64,000 nucleotides of DNA from assembly GCA_964370215.1 (NCBI GenBank), contig CAYJIM010000007.1, positions 1 to 64,000 of the forward strand, in the 5' to 3' direction. Below are positions 24,733 to 34,900 of this stretch, one piece after another (position 1 is the first letter of the stretch; each line of letters opens with the position of its first letter). The translations under genes were made by a program, and so were the position numbers. The DNA is from Massiliimalia sp964370215 (GTDB taxonomy: Bacteria; Bacillota; Clostridia; Oscillospirales; Ruminococcaceae). A model generated the notes under the pieces. That model searched no databases and had not been told where the DNA came from. It saw nothing but the letters and a program-made list of their open reading frames with translations.

Positions 24733-27700
24733 ATGATTGGTGACATTATTGTAGGTGTAGTCTGTGTAGGACTCATTCTCTTTTTTAGAGAAATTGATAA
24801 ACAAAATCGTTCTTTAGAAAAGGTAAAAAAATTCTCGGATAAAGTTCTTTCTGATTTTTCAGAGTATTTTAAAAATCAAACACAAAATGTAAAAAATGCT
24901 GGCGTTGAGCTTGATGTTAAACAAAGTCAAGCTGTTGCTGCTGTTAAACGTTTTGAAGAAACTATTGCAGATTTCGAGCAAAGAAGCATTACGTTGCATG
25001 AAAAAACAGCAATAGTCTCTGATATTGAAACTAGGCTTACTAAATACGAAAGCACTTTAAATGAACTTTCAGAAATGACTGAAAAAGTCGAAATAAATTT
25101 ACACAAGATACGTACTCATTCTAATCTCGTAAATAAAGTTTCAGGCCAAATTACAGAGCATGAAGATAGACTTGAAAAAATACAAAAAGATATTCCTAAC
25201 ATCGTCGCTTCTATACGCTCAGACAATGAAGATAAAATGAAGTCTCTTACTGCAGAGTTTTCTGACTGGATAGAACAAAGAAGTTCCGAGTTGGAAACAC
25301 TATCAGGTTCAGCAGTTGATCGTAACGAACAACTACTCGATGCTATTGAGCAAGTGTATGCGCAATCATATGCGAAAGCTAGTCAAAAAGCAGAAGAATT
25401 GGAAGATGAAGTATTTGATCGACTCAGAGCACAAACAAGTAGTAGAAGCGAAGAGTTTGAAACGATGCTATTACAAAATACACAAGATTTAACAGACTAT
25501 CTTGACCGAGAAAAAGATATCATTGAAGACATGTTAAATAAAAAACTTAATGATACGAAAAATGTTGTAGATGTTTCACACAGAGATTTTAAGAAAAAAG
25601 CCGATGCCTCATTCTTACAACTTAATGAAATGATTCAAAAAATTGATGATACTCTTGTTGTAAAGCAGCGTGAAAGTCAAGAGGCTTTAGATCAGTTTGA
25701 ACAACACATCGAAAATCTTCTTACAACCGACCGTGAAAACTTATTCAAAAATCACAGTGAAAGATTAATAGCCTTCTTCACAGAAGTAAATACAAAGGTT
25801 GAAGATACAAGAAATGAAATGGAATATCGAGTTTCTAGATTAAACACAGCAATGGATGATATTAATGTTATTGAAGGAAACTTGCGAAAACTGCTTACAG
25901 ACATAGAGTCTAATGCAGAAAATGAAGTGAAGGCTTTACGAAATAAATTTATAACTGAGACAGATACAGCCTTAAGCGATGTAAAACAGCTTCTTGAAGA
26001 CACCGTAAATGAGCAACAACAAAATGTTGAAGCAATGATTTTACAAAAGCTTGACGATGCAGTAGAAAATCAAGAGTTAAAAATTCTCCAAATTCTACAT
26101 GACCATAACGTAAAGCTCACTAACGCAACAGAAGAGTTGCGAGACAATCTCGAAAATGAAATTATTTCATTAGCAAATAAAACTGAGAACGAAATTTCAC
26201 GTCAATCACAGGAGTTTGCTGTTTTTGAAACTAACTTTGCTAGAGCTGAAGAAATGATAAAACAAATGGATGAAACAGTTTTAACTAAGCAAAAAGAAAC
26301 TAAAGAAGTTGTTGACCGCTTGCAATATCATTTAGAAACAAATTCAAGTGAACTAGCAAATGTACTTGATGATAAAATTACCGACTTTGAAAAAGAGTTT
26401 GATAGCATTACGAATGTTATGAAAAAACAAATTTCTAAGCAAACTGAAGCATTAACACAAAGCATGACTGAAAGATGTGATGCAATGCAAGGTAGCTTTG
26501 AGTCTCGATTAAATGAAATGGATTCAATGCTTACTACATTAAAAAATGATGCATTAAAAGAAAATAATGAGAGAACAACTACCTTCTTTACTGATTTAGA
26601 CAACCAGATAAAGGACGCTCGAAAAGATGCAGAGTATCGTTTTGATAGACTTAGCGCCATTGGTCAAGATATTGATAAACTAGAAAATAATTTTAGACGA
26701 TTAATGGAAATGGCAGAAAAGCGTGTTACAACAGACTTTGAGCAATTTAAATCAAGTTCTAATGCTACACAAGCAGAGTTTGAAGAAAAAGCAGCGCATT
26801 CCTTTAAGACTGTAAAAGATGGGTTGGCAAGTATCGATGCGGAATTAAATATCCTTAAGTCAAATGCATATGAAAATGTTTCAGCAAAACTTAAAGTATT
26901 TGAAGACGATTTTTTTGCTAGCTTAAATACGAGGAGCGAGACCCTTACAGAGTCATTACTAGGTTGGCAGCAAGAATTCGATAGCCAATTATCTAAGATG
27001 GGAGAAAACCTCGAGCAAAACAGAGTCTCTGTAGAAAATAAATTCTCAGATGAAATAAAAAATTATCTAGCTAGTGCTCAAAGTAAATTTAACGAGCAAC
27101 TACAAGATTACAACGATGATGCAACTGAACAACTTAAAAAATATGATATTGATTTAAATGCTCAACTCGTGAAGTTAAGTCAATCAGTGGGCTCCACACA
27201 AAAGGAAACAACTGATTCGCTCGAAGATTTATTAGTCGATTTAACGTCTTGGCGAGACAGACTTACAACACAGTTTCAAGAAAGTAATGATATGTATAAT
27301 AATCAGTTTGCATCATTACAAGAAACTGCAAAAGAACAAATTGATCAAATCAAACAAGTCTTTGAAGCCGACGTGGGTAATTATACCAATATGGCCAGAG
27401 AAGAAAAAGATTCTATCAGCAGTGAATTAGAAGACTTAAGAGAACAAACACAAAAAACACTCGAAATGTATGAGTCTAGAAGTGAAGATGTAGTTGAAGA
27501 GTTTAGAAAATCATATGATCTCATGCTAGAAGATACTCAAAAACGAATTAGAAGTGAAAATACTGATGTAGAGCAGAAAGTAAAAACACTTAAATCCATG
27601 GTTCAAGACGTACGTCAAGAAAGTGAAGAAATGCAAGAGAAGATGGTTATCAAAATACAAACTGAGGCAAATCTCTTAGCAATGACAATGGATGATATTG

Positions 27701-28605
27701 ACAAGAAAATTAAGCAGTTTATTGCACAAACACAATTGTTCGAAAAAACTGATGAGATGAAAGCTGAACTAGAAAATCAAATGGATAACTTAGGAAAGCA
27801 ATTAACTCGTTTTGAAAACTTTAAACAAGTAACTGATAGCATTGAGTCACAATTCTCGAAAATCAGAAAACTTGACGATGAAATTATTACGAGAATGCAA
27901 AAACTTACTGCAGAAAAGAATCGCATTGATTCTCTGGAAACTGAATTCTCAAAACTCATTACCTTGTCAAAGTCAATGGATGGTAAGATTAGTGATCTTA
28001 AAAGTACAAGCGATGATTTACAAATACTTCAACTTGAAGTTCGAAAATTCCAAGATTCATTGGGCGAAGCTTCAAATAGATATGAACGTTTAGAAAAGAA
28101 AAATCCTGTCTTGGAACAAGCCTTGCTTGGTATTGATAAGGCTTTTGAAAACTTACGAGAATTAGAAGATAGGCTTGCAGCATGTGCACAAGATACTATG
28201 GAAATTCCTGGAACAATTGAAGGACTACAAACTGATTTGGCAAGCTTGGTTGAAAACTCTCGATCTATTACCGATGTTATGAGTCAACTTAATGACCTTG
28301 ATACAGTATTAGAAAAAACTTCAAAACAAGTAAACGATGTTGAAAAAGCTCGTGATTGGATTGTAAAAGTAGAATCTCGATTAAGCGAAATGACAAAAGA
28401 TGCAAAAGAACAAATTAATTTGTTCAAAGCAGTGAAGAGCGGTTCAGGTAAGAAAGAGCCAGGCGCTCCTCCAATTGCCGTAAGAGAAAATGTTATTAAG
28501 TTAGCGCATCAAGGATGGAAGAGCGAGCAAATTGCTCAGAGTTTAAATCTTCCACGAGGTGAAGTTGAACTAATTTTAGATTTCTATGGAAGTCAAAATA
28601 GTTAA
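24733..28605 (+). CDS. Giant membrane-anchored coiled-coil protein (SpiroCoCo type) with HTH-like tail
   Basis: The 1290-residue product starts at ATG 24733 behind GGTGGG; a TTG at 24718 is a weaker alternative. An N-terminal membrane helix (MIGDIIVGVVCVGLILFF) is followed directly by over 1100 residues of nearly unbroken heptad-rich coiled coil, high in Glu, Lys, Gln, Asp and Leu and almost without Pro or Gly. The last 45 residues are different: after a GSGKKEPGAPP linker comes ENVIKLAHQGWKSEQIAQSL, then LPRGEVELILDF, which reads as a compact helix-turn-helix like the DUF6115 tail of Firmicutes. It resembles the conserved spirochaete 'SpiroCoCo' proteins, proposed as structural. A length near 180 nm could span the cell body as a scaffold. 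Confidence 0.8.
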   Translation: MIGDIIVGVVCVGLILFFREIDKQNRSLEKVKKFSDKVLSDFSEYFKNQTQNVKNAGVELDVKQSQAVAAVKRFEETIADFEQRSITLHEKTAIVSDIETRLTKYESTLNELSEMTEKVEINLHKIRTHSNLVNKVSGQITEHEDRLEKIQKDIPNIVASIRSDNEDKMKSLTAEFSDWIEQRSSELETLSGSAVDRNEQLLDAIEQVYAQSYAKASQKAEELEDEVFDRLRAQTSSRSEEFETMLLQNTQDLTDYLDREKDIIEDMLNKKLNDTKNVVDVSHRDFKKKADASFLQLNEMIQKIDDTLVVKQRESQEALDQFEQHIENLLTTDRENLFKNHSERLIAFFTEVNTKVEDTRNEMEYRVSRLNTAMDDINVIEGNLRKLLTDIESNAENEVKALRNKFITETDTALSDVKQLLEDTVNEQQQNVEAMILQKLDDAVENQELKILQILHDHNVKLTNATEELRDNLENEIISLANKTENEISRQSQEFAVFETNFARAEEMIKQMDETVLTKQKETKEVVDRLQYHLETNSSELANVLDDKITDFEKEFDSITNVMKKQISKQTEALTQSMTERCDAMQGSFESRLNEMDSMLTTLKNDALKENNERTTTFFTDLDNQIKDARKDAEYRFDRLSAIGQDIDKLENNFRRLMEMAEKRVTTDFEQFKSSSNATQAEFEEKAAHSFKTVKDGLASIDAELNILKSNAYENVSAKLKVFEDDFFASLNTRSETLTESLLGWQQEFDSQLSKMGENLEQNRVSVENKFSDEIKNYLASAQSKFNEQLQDYNDDATEQLKKYDIDLNAQLVKLSQSVGSTQKETTDSLEDLLVDLTSWRDRLTTQFQESNDMYNNQFASLQETAKEQIDQIKQVFEADVGNYTNMAREEKDSISSELEDLREQTQKTLEMYESRSEDVVEEFRKSYDLMLEDTQKRIRSENTDVEQKVKTLKSMVQDVRQESEEMQEKMVIKIQTEANLLAMTMDDIDKKIKQFIAQTQLFEKTDEMKAELENQMDNLGKQLTRFENFKQVTDSIESQFSKIRKLDDEIITRMQKLTAEKNRIDSLETEFSKLITLSKSMDGKISDLKSTSDDLQILQLEVRKFQDSLGEASNRYERLEKKNPVLEQALLGIDKAFENLRELEDRLAACAQDTMEIPGTIEGLQTDLASLVENSRSITDVMSQLNDLDTVLEKTSKQVNDVEKARDWIVKVESRLSEMTKDAKEQINLFKAVKSGSGKKEPGAPPIAVRENVIKLAHQGWKSEQIAQSLNLPRGEVELILDFYGSQNS

Positions 28606-28628
28606 TTAATAGCTAAAGTAATGAATAT

Positions 28629-28670
28629 AAGAGCTACTGCATAGATCCCATTTGTGCAAGTAGCTCTTTT
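28629..28670. terminator. Terminator between the coiled-coil gene and recG
   Basis: AAGAGCTACT (28629-28638) pairs with AGTAGCTCTT (28659-28668), extended by GCA/TGC, and is followed by a short T-run. The hairpin overlaps the recG stop codon on the other strand. Confidence 0.7.
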
Positions 28671-30844
28671 CGTACTAGCTCAAGAATTGCCCTGTCTCGT
28701 ACTGGATCGGCAATGCCTAATGTTAAATAACCAGACTGTTGTATTCCAGTTACTTCGCCAGGTCCTCGTAAGCGCAAATCTTCTTCTGATATTAAAAAGC
28801 CATCGATGCTTTCATGCAAAACATTTAATCGCGATTTAGCTAAACCTGTAAGCTTAGTAGAATAAATCAAAAAGCAACTTGATTGTTCGCTTCCTCGACC
28901 AACGCGACCTCTTAATTGATGAAGGGCTGCAAGGCCAAATCGCTCTGCATGTTCAATTACCATGCATGTAGCATTTGGAACATCAACTCCTACCTCTACA
29001 ACACTCGTTGCTACAAGTATTTGAATTTTATTATCTCTAAAATCTGATAGTATTCTACTTTGTTCTTGTTCATCGATTTTAGAGTGAATTACAGCGCAGG
29101 TGTATTCTGGATACACCTGTTTAGATAAAAAGTCGTATGTTTGCTCTGCAGATTTTAAGTATGTCTTTTGTTCTTTTTCTGCAAAAAGATTTTCTGAATA
29201 TTCTGTTGTATTTTCTTCTTCGGTATCTAAAATCTGCTCATCTTCTATTCTGGGATATACAAAATACGCTTGTCTACCTTTTTTAAGCTCAAGACGCACT
29301 GACTCATATGCTTTGTTTTCATTTCCCTGCCTCACAAGAAGTGTTTTAATGGGTTTTCTGCCTTTGGGCATCGTTGAAATAGTAGATACATCCAAATCTC
29401 CATATATTGTAAGGGCTAAAGTTTGAGGAATAGGCGTTGCACTCATCATGAGTAATGATGGGCTAATAGGTAATGTGGAGTTTTTAAGTGCAATTGAATT
29501 GCGGCCTTTGTCAAGTATAGCGTTTCTTTGTACAACGCCAAAACGATGTTGCTCATCAACAACAACCAAGCGTAAATTATTATATATAACATCACTGGAA
29601 AATAACGCATGAGTTCCAATGATAATATCTATTTCATTGTTTTTAAGTGCCTTTAATAAACTCTGCCTACCTTTAGATTGAATGTTACCTGTTAAAAATG
29701 CTATGCTAATTCCTTTTCCCTCACTTGAAATAAGAGGTTCCAACAGTAAAGAGGCACTTTGCGCATGTTGTTTTGCAAGTATTTCTGTGGGCGCCATTAT
29801 TGCACACTGACTGCCCCAATCTAATACTCTAAGGCATGTAAAAAAAGCAACGAGTGTTTTTCCAGAGCCAACATCTCCTTGTAATAAGCGAGCCATTTGA
29901 AAAGGCGATTCATTCTCTTGTATCCCGTAATTAGCATCAATATCACAATTGATTTCGATTATAGTTTTTATTTGATCATCTGTAAGTTGAAAAGGTAGTC
30001 TTTGCAATAATTGTTTTTGTAGTGGAGATAAAAAATTTACAAATGTATTATAAAAATTTTTCCCTTCTGTATCTGCTAACTCTATTGGCATTGTAACAAA
30101 GGTTCTATTCTTTTTTCTATCTTGTACTCTAGATAGAATTTTTTGTTGGAAAAAATAGAGCTCTTCAAATACTAATGTTTTTTTTGCTTGTAATGCATTA
30201 TCAATGTTTTTAGGTATATGAATAGAATGTATTGCCTCAGCCTTATTCATTAAACCATACTTTTGTATGATATTTTCGGGTAATTCATTATCTATCCCTA
30301 GAGAGTATTCGCTTAGTGCTTTAGTAATCGCTTTTCGGACATTGTTTTGGCTAAGTCCTTGTGTTAAAGGGTATATGGGTAGTACAACGCTATCACTTAG
30401 AATTTTCCCTTCATAGTCCGTAAGGTCTCCAGAATTCGATACACATATGGCATCAAAACTTGAACACTGAACTTCATTTCTCCTAAGTGAAAATGCGCCT
30501 GTAACACTGATTATTGCTCCTACAGGCAAGGATTTTTCTAAAAAAGGTCTGTTAAAACATATAAGACTAGCAATACCTGTAAGATCTTGTATAATAATTT
30601 TGAGAGTTTTCATCCTGCCAAATCCAAACCATTCGTGAGAAAGGACTTTGGCAAGTGTATGTACTTTTGCGTGAAGGGAATATTCACTTATTGGATGTGT
30701 TTTAGTTCTGTCTTCCCAATCGCGAGGATAATAGGTAAGCAAATCTGAAACAGTAAAAATATTGATAGAAGAAAAAACCTTTGCTAAAGCTTTTCCTACA
30801 CCTGCGATGTTTGTAACTGGAATTTCAATTTCTCGCAGAATCAT
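28634..30844 (-). CDS. recG: ATP-dependent DNA helicase RecG
   Basis: RecG remodels stalled replication forks and branch-migrates Holliday junctions. The 736-residue product has the N-terminal wedge/OB region (about 60-160, with LTGIASLICFNRPFLEK), then superfamily 2 helicase motifs: LLQGDVGSGKT (Walker A), APTEILAKQH, DEQHRFG (motif II), MMSATPIPQT (motif III), and C-terminal VATSVVEVGVDVPNA and LRGRVGRG. The length is slightly above the usual 690, from an acidic insertion around EDEQILDTEEENTTEYSEN that some RecG proteins share. The ribosome site AAGGAGAA precedes the ATG. yggT lies 21 nt upstream on the same strand, so the two probably form an operon. Confidence 0.95.
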   Translation of the reverse strand: MILREIEIPVTNIAGVGKALAKVFSSINIFTVSDLLTYYPRDWEDRTKTHPISEYSLHAKVHTLAKVLSHEWFGFGRMKTLKIIIQDLTGIASLICFNRPFLEKSLPVGAIISVTGAFSLRRNEVQCSSFDAICVSNSGDLTDYEGKILSDSVVLPIYPLTQGLSQNNVRKAITKALSEYSLGIDNELPENIIQKYGLMNKAEAIHSIHIPKNIDNALQAKKTLVFEELYFFQQKILSRVQDRKKNRTFVTMPIELADTEGKNFYNTFVNFLSPLQKQLLQRLPFQLTDDQIKTIIEINCDIDANYGIQENESPFQMARLLQGDVGSGKTLVAFFTCLRVLDWGSQCAIMAPTEILAKQHAQSASLLLEPLISSEGKGISIAFLTGNIQSKGRQSLLKALKNNEIDIIIGTHALFSSDVIYNNLRLVVVDEQHRFGVVQRNAILDKGRNSIALKNSTLPISPSLLMMSATPIPQTLALTIYGDLDVSTISTMPKGRKPIKTLLVRQGNENKAYESVRLELKKGRQAYFVYPRIEDEQILDTEEENTTEYSENLFAEKEQKTYLKSAEQTYDFLSKQVYPEYTCAVIHSKIDEQEQSRILSDFRDNKIQILVATSVVEVGVDVPNATCMVIEHAERFGLAALHQLRGRVGRGSEQSSCFLIYSTKLTGLAKSRLNVLHESIDGFLISEEDLRLRGPGEVTGIQQSGYLTLGIADPVRDRAILELVRKELLAQMGSMQ

Positions 30845-30865
30845 GTCTTATTCTCCTTTGCTACA

Positions 30866-31447
30866 TTATGCTAAGAAGAATGAAAGATATGTAATGAGAA
30901 ATCCAACACCATACTGTAACGCAATACCAGTTATAAGTAATAGTAGGAGTGCATGTTGTTGTTTTAAAAACCTGTTTTTGGCAATAATCGAAGATAACTT
31001 TCTAATAATAGGGGATAAGAGATGGTCTATGCTTTGCCAAATCTGCCCTTGGTTTTTATTAAGCAAACTTGCCACTAAGCGAATAGCGACAATTACATTA
31101 AAAAAAGTTAAAAGTGAAGAAATCACTGACCAAGCGATGTTAATTATAATTGAGAGAATAATCCCTATAGAAAATGTTCTGCTAGAAGAGATTTGTTGTA
31201 GGATATTTGAAACTATCATCAGAACAGCAAAGGCGAAAACTGGTGAAATATCAACACCATAGCGTTTCATGGGGTTGTATTTTCTAAAAATATTCAGCCA
31301 GGGGTCTGTTATTTGTGCTAAAAGTCTTCCAAAAGCACTGTAGGCTAGTGAGGGTACCCATGTTAAAAAAACACGTATAAGACATAAAAACATGTAAAGA
31401 GTAAGAAGTGAAGCAACTGACGAAAATAGTAAATATAATAAATCCAT
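30866..31447 (-). CDS. YggT family membrane protein
   Basis: This 193-residue integral membrane protein has two YggT-type units, each a hydrophobic helix pair. The first carries the family phrase LIRVFLTWVPS followed by LLAQITDPWLNIFRKYNP. The second has FFNVIVAIRLVASLL and a matching LLSPIIRKLSSII. YggT proteins are linked to osmotic shock tolerance, cell division and plastid nucleoid distribution, without a known biochemical activity. It lies just upstream of recG on the same strand. There is no Shine-Dalgarno sequence. A canonical promoter ends 6 nt before the ATG, so the transcript is probably leaderless. Confidence 0.85.
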   Translation of the reverse strand: MDLLYLLFSSVASLLTLYMFLCLIRVFLTWVPSLAYSAFGRLLAQITDPWLNIFRKYNPMKRYGVDISPVFAFAVLMIVSNILQQISSSRTFSIGIILSIIINIAWSVISSLLTFFNVIVAIRLVASLLNKNQGQIWQSIDHLLSPIIRKLSSIIAKNRFLKQQHALLLLLITGIALQYGVGFLITYLSFFLA

Positions 31448-31453
31448 ACTTAA

Positions 31454-31482
31454 AATATACTACAAAGATTGCAATGTGGCAA
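31454..31482 (-). promoter_or_regulatory. Promoter of yggT-recG, predicted leaderless
   Basis: Minus strand TTGCCA (31482-31477), 17-bp spacer, TATATT (31459-31454), then 6 nt to the ATG at 31447. Confidence 0.6.
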
Positions 31483-31515
31483 GTAAAAATAATAAAAAGA
31501 TTTGCTACTTCGGTG

Positions 31516-31544
31516 AAAAAAAACAGCCTTTGAAAGGCTGTTTT
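31516..31544 (-). terminator. Intrinsic terminator of the DUF4234 gene
   Basis: CAGCCTTT / AAAGGCTG hairpin with eight T following on the minus strand (A-run at 31516-31523 on the plus strand). Confidence 0.88.
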
Positions 31545-31549
31545 GTAAA

Positions 31550-31864
31550 CTATGTTAGTTGATTTACTTGGTTTTGCATTAAAAACGAATTTAACCATCC
31601 TAAAGAAAATAGTGAAAGAATCAAATAAAGAACGGCATTATCGCTCCCACCAAGCATTTCAATTCTTTTTCCTGCAACATACTGCCAGTATATACCATAA
31701 ATACCAAAAGTAATGAATGTCATAAAAAAGTGAGCAGCACCACCGAACCCTTCTCCGGTTTCTTTTTTTAATTGATTTTGAAAAGAACAATACCAATAAA
31801 GTCCATAGATTCCACAAGTTATCAATGTGAAAACAACCATTAATGCAATGTTTCTTTTTTTCAT
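31550..31864 (-). CDS. DUF4234 small membrane protein
   Basis: From the ATG at 31864 (ribosome site AGGAG 7 nt upstream) the product is 104 residues with three to four short hydrophobic segments. It carries the DUF4234 signature: a short repeat of the type TCGIYGLYWY near the N-terminus and TFGIYGIYWQY in the middle, followed by GWLNSFLMQNQVN at the end. DUF4234 proteins are small inner-membrane proteins of unknown role, often made of duplicated G-I-Y-x-x-Y-W units. It is flanked by its own terminator and lies downstream of dnaE on the same strand but appears separately expressed. Confidence 0.75.
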   Translation of the reverse strand: MKKRNIALMVVFTLITCGIYGLYWYCSFQNQLKKETGEGFGGAAHFFMTFITFGIYGIYWQYVAGKRIEMLGGSDNAVLYLILSLFSLGWLNSFLMQNQVNQLT

Positions 31865-31974
31865 GTATACACTCCTAAACACAATGAATAATATAGTTTA
31901 ATTATAAAAATAAACTAGTATACATATCATTATATTTTAATAGTTAAAAAAATTCAAGTAGAATAGTTATTACG

Positions 31975-34900
31975 TTATTCTAGCCAAACGTTTTCGACAA
32001 TGGGATTGTCAAGAAGGGTTTGTATAAAATCATTGTCTGATGGGACTGATGCCATTCTGTTTGGCATAATTGTATAATTTTTTCCAAGGTTGGTCACATG
32101 CATCATTAAAGTGCAATTGCCTTCTACATTTTCTAAAAAATCTTGTAACTGTGTTAAACTCGCCGCCTTTGTAGAGTTCATAGAACTTACAGAAAGAAGT
32201 ACATGAACTTCTTTGAATGATTTTGCTTTTAAGCTTGCAATATCTAAAACTTCATCTACTAAAAAAGAAGGATCTCCTCTACTTAAATCTACTTTGCCTG
32301 ACAGAGCAAGTACTACATCATCGGCAATTTTACTACGAGTAAGCTCCCATACTTTGGGGAAGAATGTAATATCAAAAACTCCATCGGTATCTTCAAGCTT
32401 TGCAAAGGCCATTGGTTTACCCTTTTTAGTCATAATGGGGCGTAGGTCTCTAATTGTTCCTAAAATAATATATGGTTTTTCTGGTGTTGCCATAGTTGCT
32501 GTTTTAGAAGTTAAAGTTACAGAGCGGTCTATTATGTTTTGATATGTATCTAGAGGGTGACCGGAAATATAAAAACCGATGAGTTCTTTTTCAATGCGTA
32601 ATTTTTCTAGATGAGGCCAGTCTTCAATTTGTTCAAATACAAAAGGTGCGTATTCTGTTTCACCGACATCTCCAAAAAGACTTACTTGTCCGTTGGCTTT
32701 ATCGTTTTTAATATTGGAAACATAATCTACTGCTCTTTCCATGTTTGAAAGGAGGGTAGGCCTATTTTGTCCAAGCTTATCATAGGCCCCAGTTCTAATA
32801 AGAACATCAATAGCTCTCTTGTTAACCGTGTGTAAGTCAACTCTTTCTAAAAAATCCATAAAACTTACAAAGGAGCCACCTTTTTCTCTTTGACCAATTA
32901 TTTCTTCTGCTGCGGCTTCTCCTAATCCCTTTATTCCTGTTAAGCCATATACAATGGTGCCGTCTACAACATCAAAAACCTTAGAAGATCGGTTTACGTC
33001 TGGTGGGTCTATGGTAAGTCCCATAGAGTGGCCTTCTTCTATGTACACCGGTAGTTTATCGGTACTAGAAATTTCATTGGTTAAGTTGGCTGCAATAAAT
33101 TCTGCAGGAAAGTTTGCTTTTAGGTAAGCAGTTTGATATGCTAACACAGAATAGGCTGCAGCATGGCTTTTATTAAATCCATAGCCTGCGAACATTGCCA
33201 TGTCATCAAAGATTTCTTTTGCTTTTTCCTCTGTAAAACCGTTCTTTAATGCACCTTCACAAAATTTTGTCCACTGCTTTGCCATTTCTTCTGCTTTCTT
33301 TTTACCCATTGCACGCCTAAGTTCGTCTGCTCCACCAAGTGAATAACCCCCAATACGCTGCGCTACTTGCATAACTTGTTCTTGATATACCATAACGCCA
33401 TAGGTTTCTTCTAAAATATCTTTTAAGCAAGGGTCTTTGTACTTAATTGTTTCGGGCTTAAACTTTCCCTCTACAAATTGGTCAATGTATGCCATAGGTC
33501 CTGGACGATATAATGCATTTAAAGCTATTAGTTCGTCAAGCTTTCTTGGTTGTGCTTGTTTTAATACTTTTTGCATACCGGCACTTTCAAATTGGAATAC
33601 TGCAGCAGATTTTCCCGCACAGAAAAGGTCGTATGTTTTTTCGTCTTCTTCACTTTGCTCTTTTGTTGAAAAGTTCTCAAAGCCTTCTCTTTTTCGTATA
33701 ATGTGTTCAGCATGTTTTATGAGTGTTAGGGTTTTAAGTCCTAAATAATCCATTTTTACTAAGCCGCAAGGTTCAATAATATCCATGGTGTATTGAACAG
33801 CAACTTTTTGTGTTTTACCGTCTTTATATAATGGACCCCAATCAGGTAATTCGCTCCTACCAATAACTATACCCGAAGCATGTAAGCTTGTGTTTCTATT
33901 TACATTTTCTAGCTTTAATGCAAAGTCAAAAAGCTCTTTATATGCAGGGTTATCTCTGTATGGTATAAGCTGTCCATAGTCCGGGTGGTCAGGATTTGGT
34001 GGCTCAAAAGCATTTTTAAGCTTAACCTTTGGGCCTTCAGGAATGAGCTTTGTTATCATGTTTACTTCGTTTAATGGAATATTTAAAACACGTCCAACAT
34101 CTTTTATTACAGCCTTTGCTTTTAATGTACCAAATGTAACGATATGTCCAACCTGTGGGTCTCCATATTTTTCTCGAGTGTATTCAATAACACTTTGACG
34201 TCCCTCATAACAAAGGTCAATATCAAAGTCGGGCATGCTTACCCGTTCTGGATTTAAAAATCGCTCAAATATGAGCTTGAATCTAAATGGGTCGATGTCG
34301 GTAATTTCCATAGCGTAGGCAACAAGAGATCCTGCCCCTGAACCACGACCAGGGCCAACGGGTACATCATGAGTTTTTGCCCAGTGAATAAAATCCCATA
34401 CAATTAAAAAGTATCCTGCAAAACCCATTTGAAAAATAATCTCAAGCTCGTAGTTTGCACGCTCACGTATTTCATCAGTAATAGCTTTGTATCGTTTATT
34501 AATGCCTTCAAATACTAAATGCCGTACGTATTCTTCTTGGCTCGAAAAGCCATCGGGTACTTGGTATACAGGAAGACAATCTTTTAATTCTTCTGTTTTA
34601 TATTGGGGAATGTGTAAATCGCACATGTCTGCAATGCGTTTGGTGTTCGTTATCATTTCTGGATACTGAGGAAAAAGTTTTCGCATTTCTTCTTCTGATT
34701 TTAAGTAAAACTCTTTGCCGTCATATCTCATCCTATCAACATCGCTTCTAAGTTTTTTTGTTCCGACACAAAGGAGAACATCGTGTGCTTCCCAATCTTC
34801 ACGACGAACATAGTGAGCATCGTTGGTCACAATCATTGGAACATTCATTTTTTGTGCAATATCAATTAAAGGTTGTGCAACACGACGCTGAATGTCCAGT

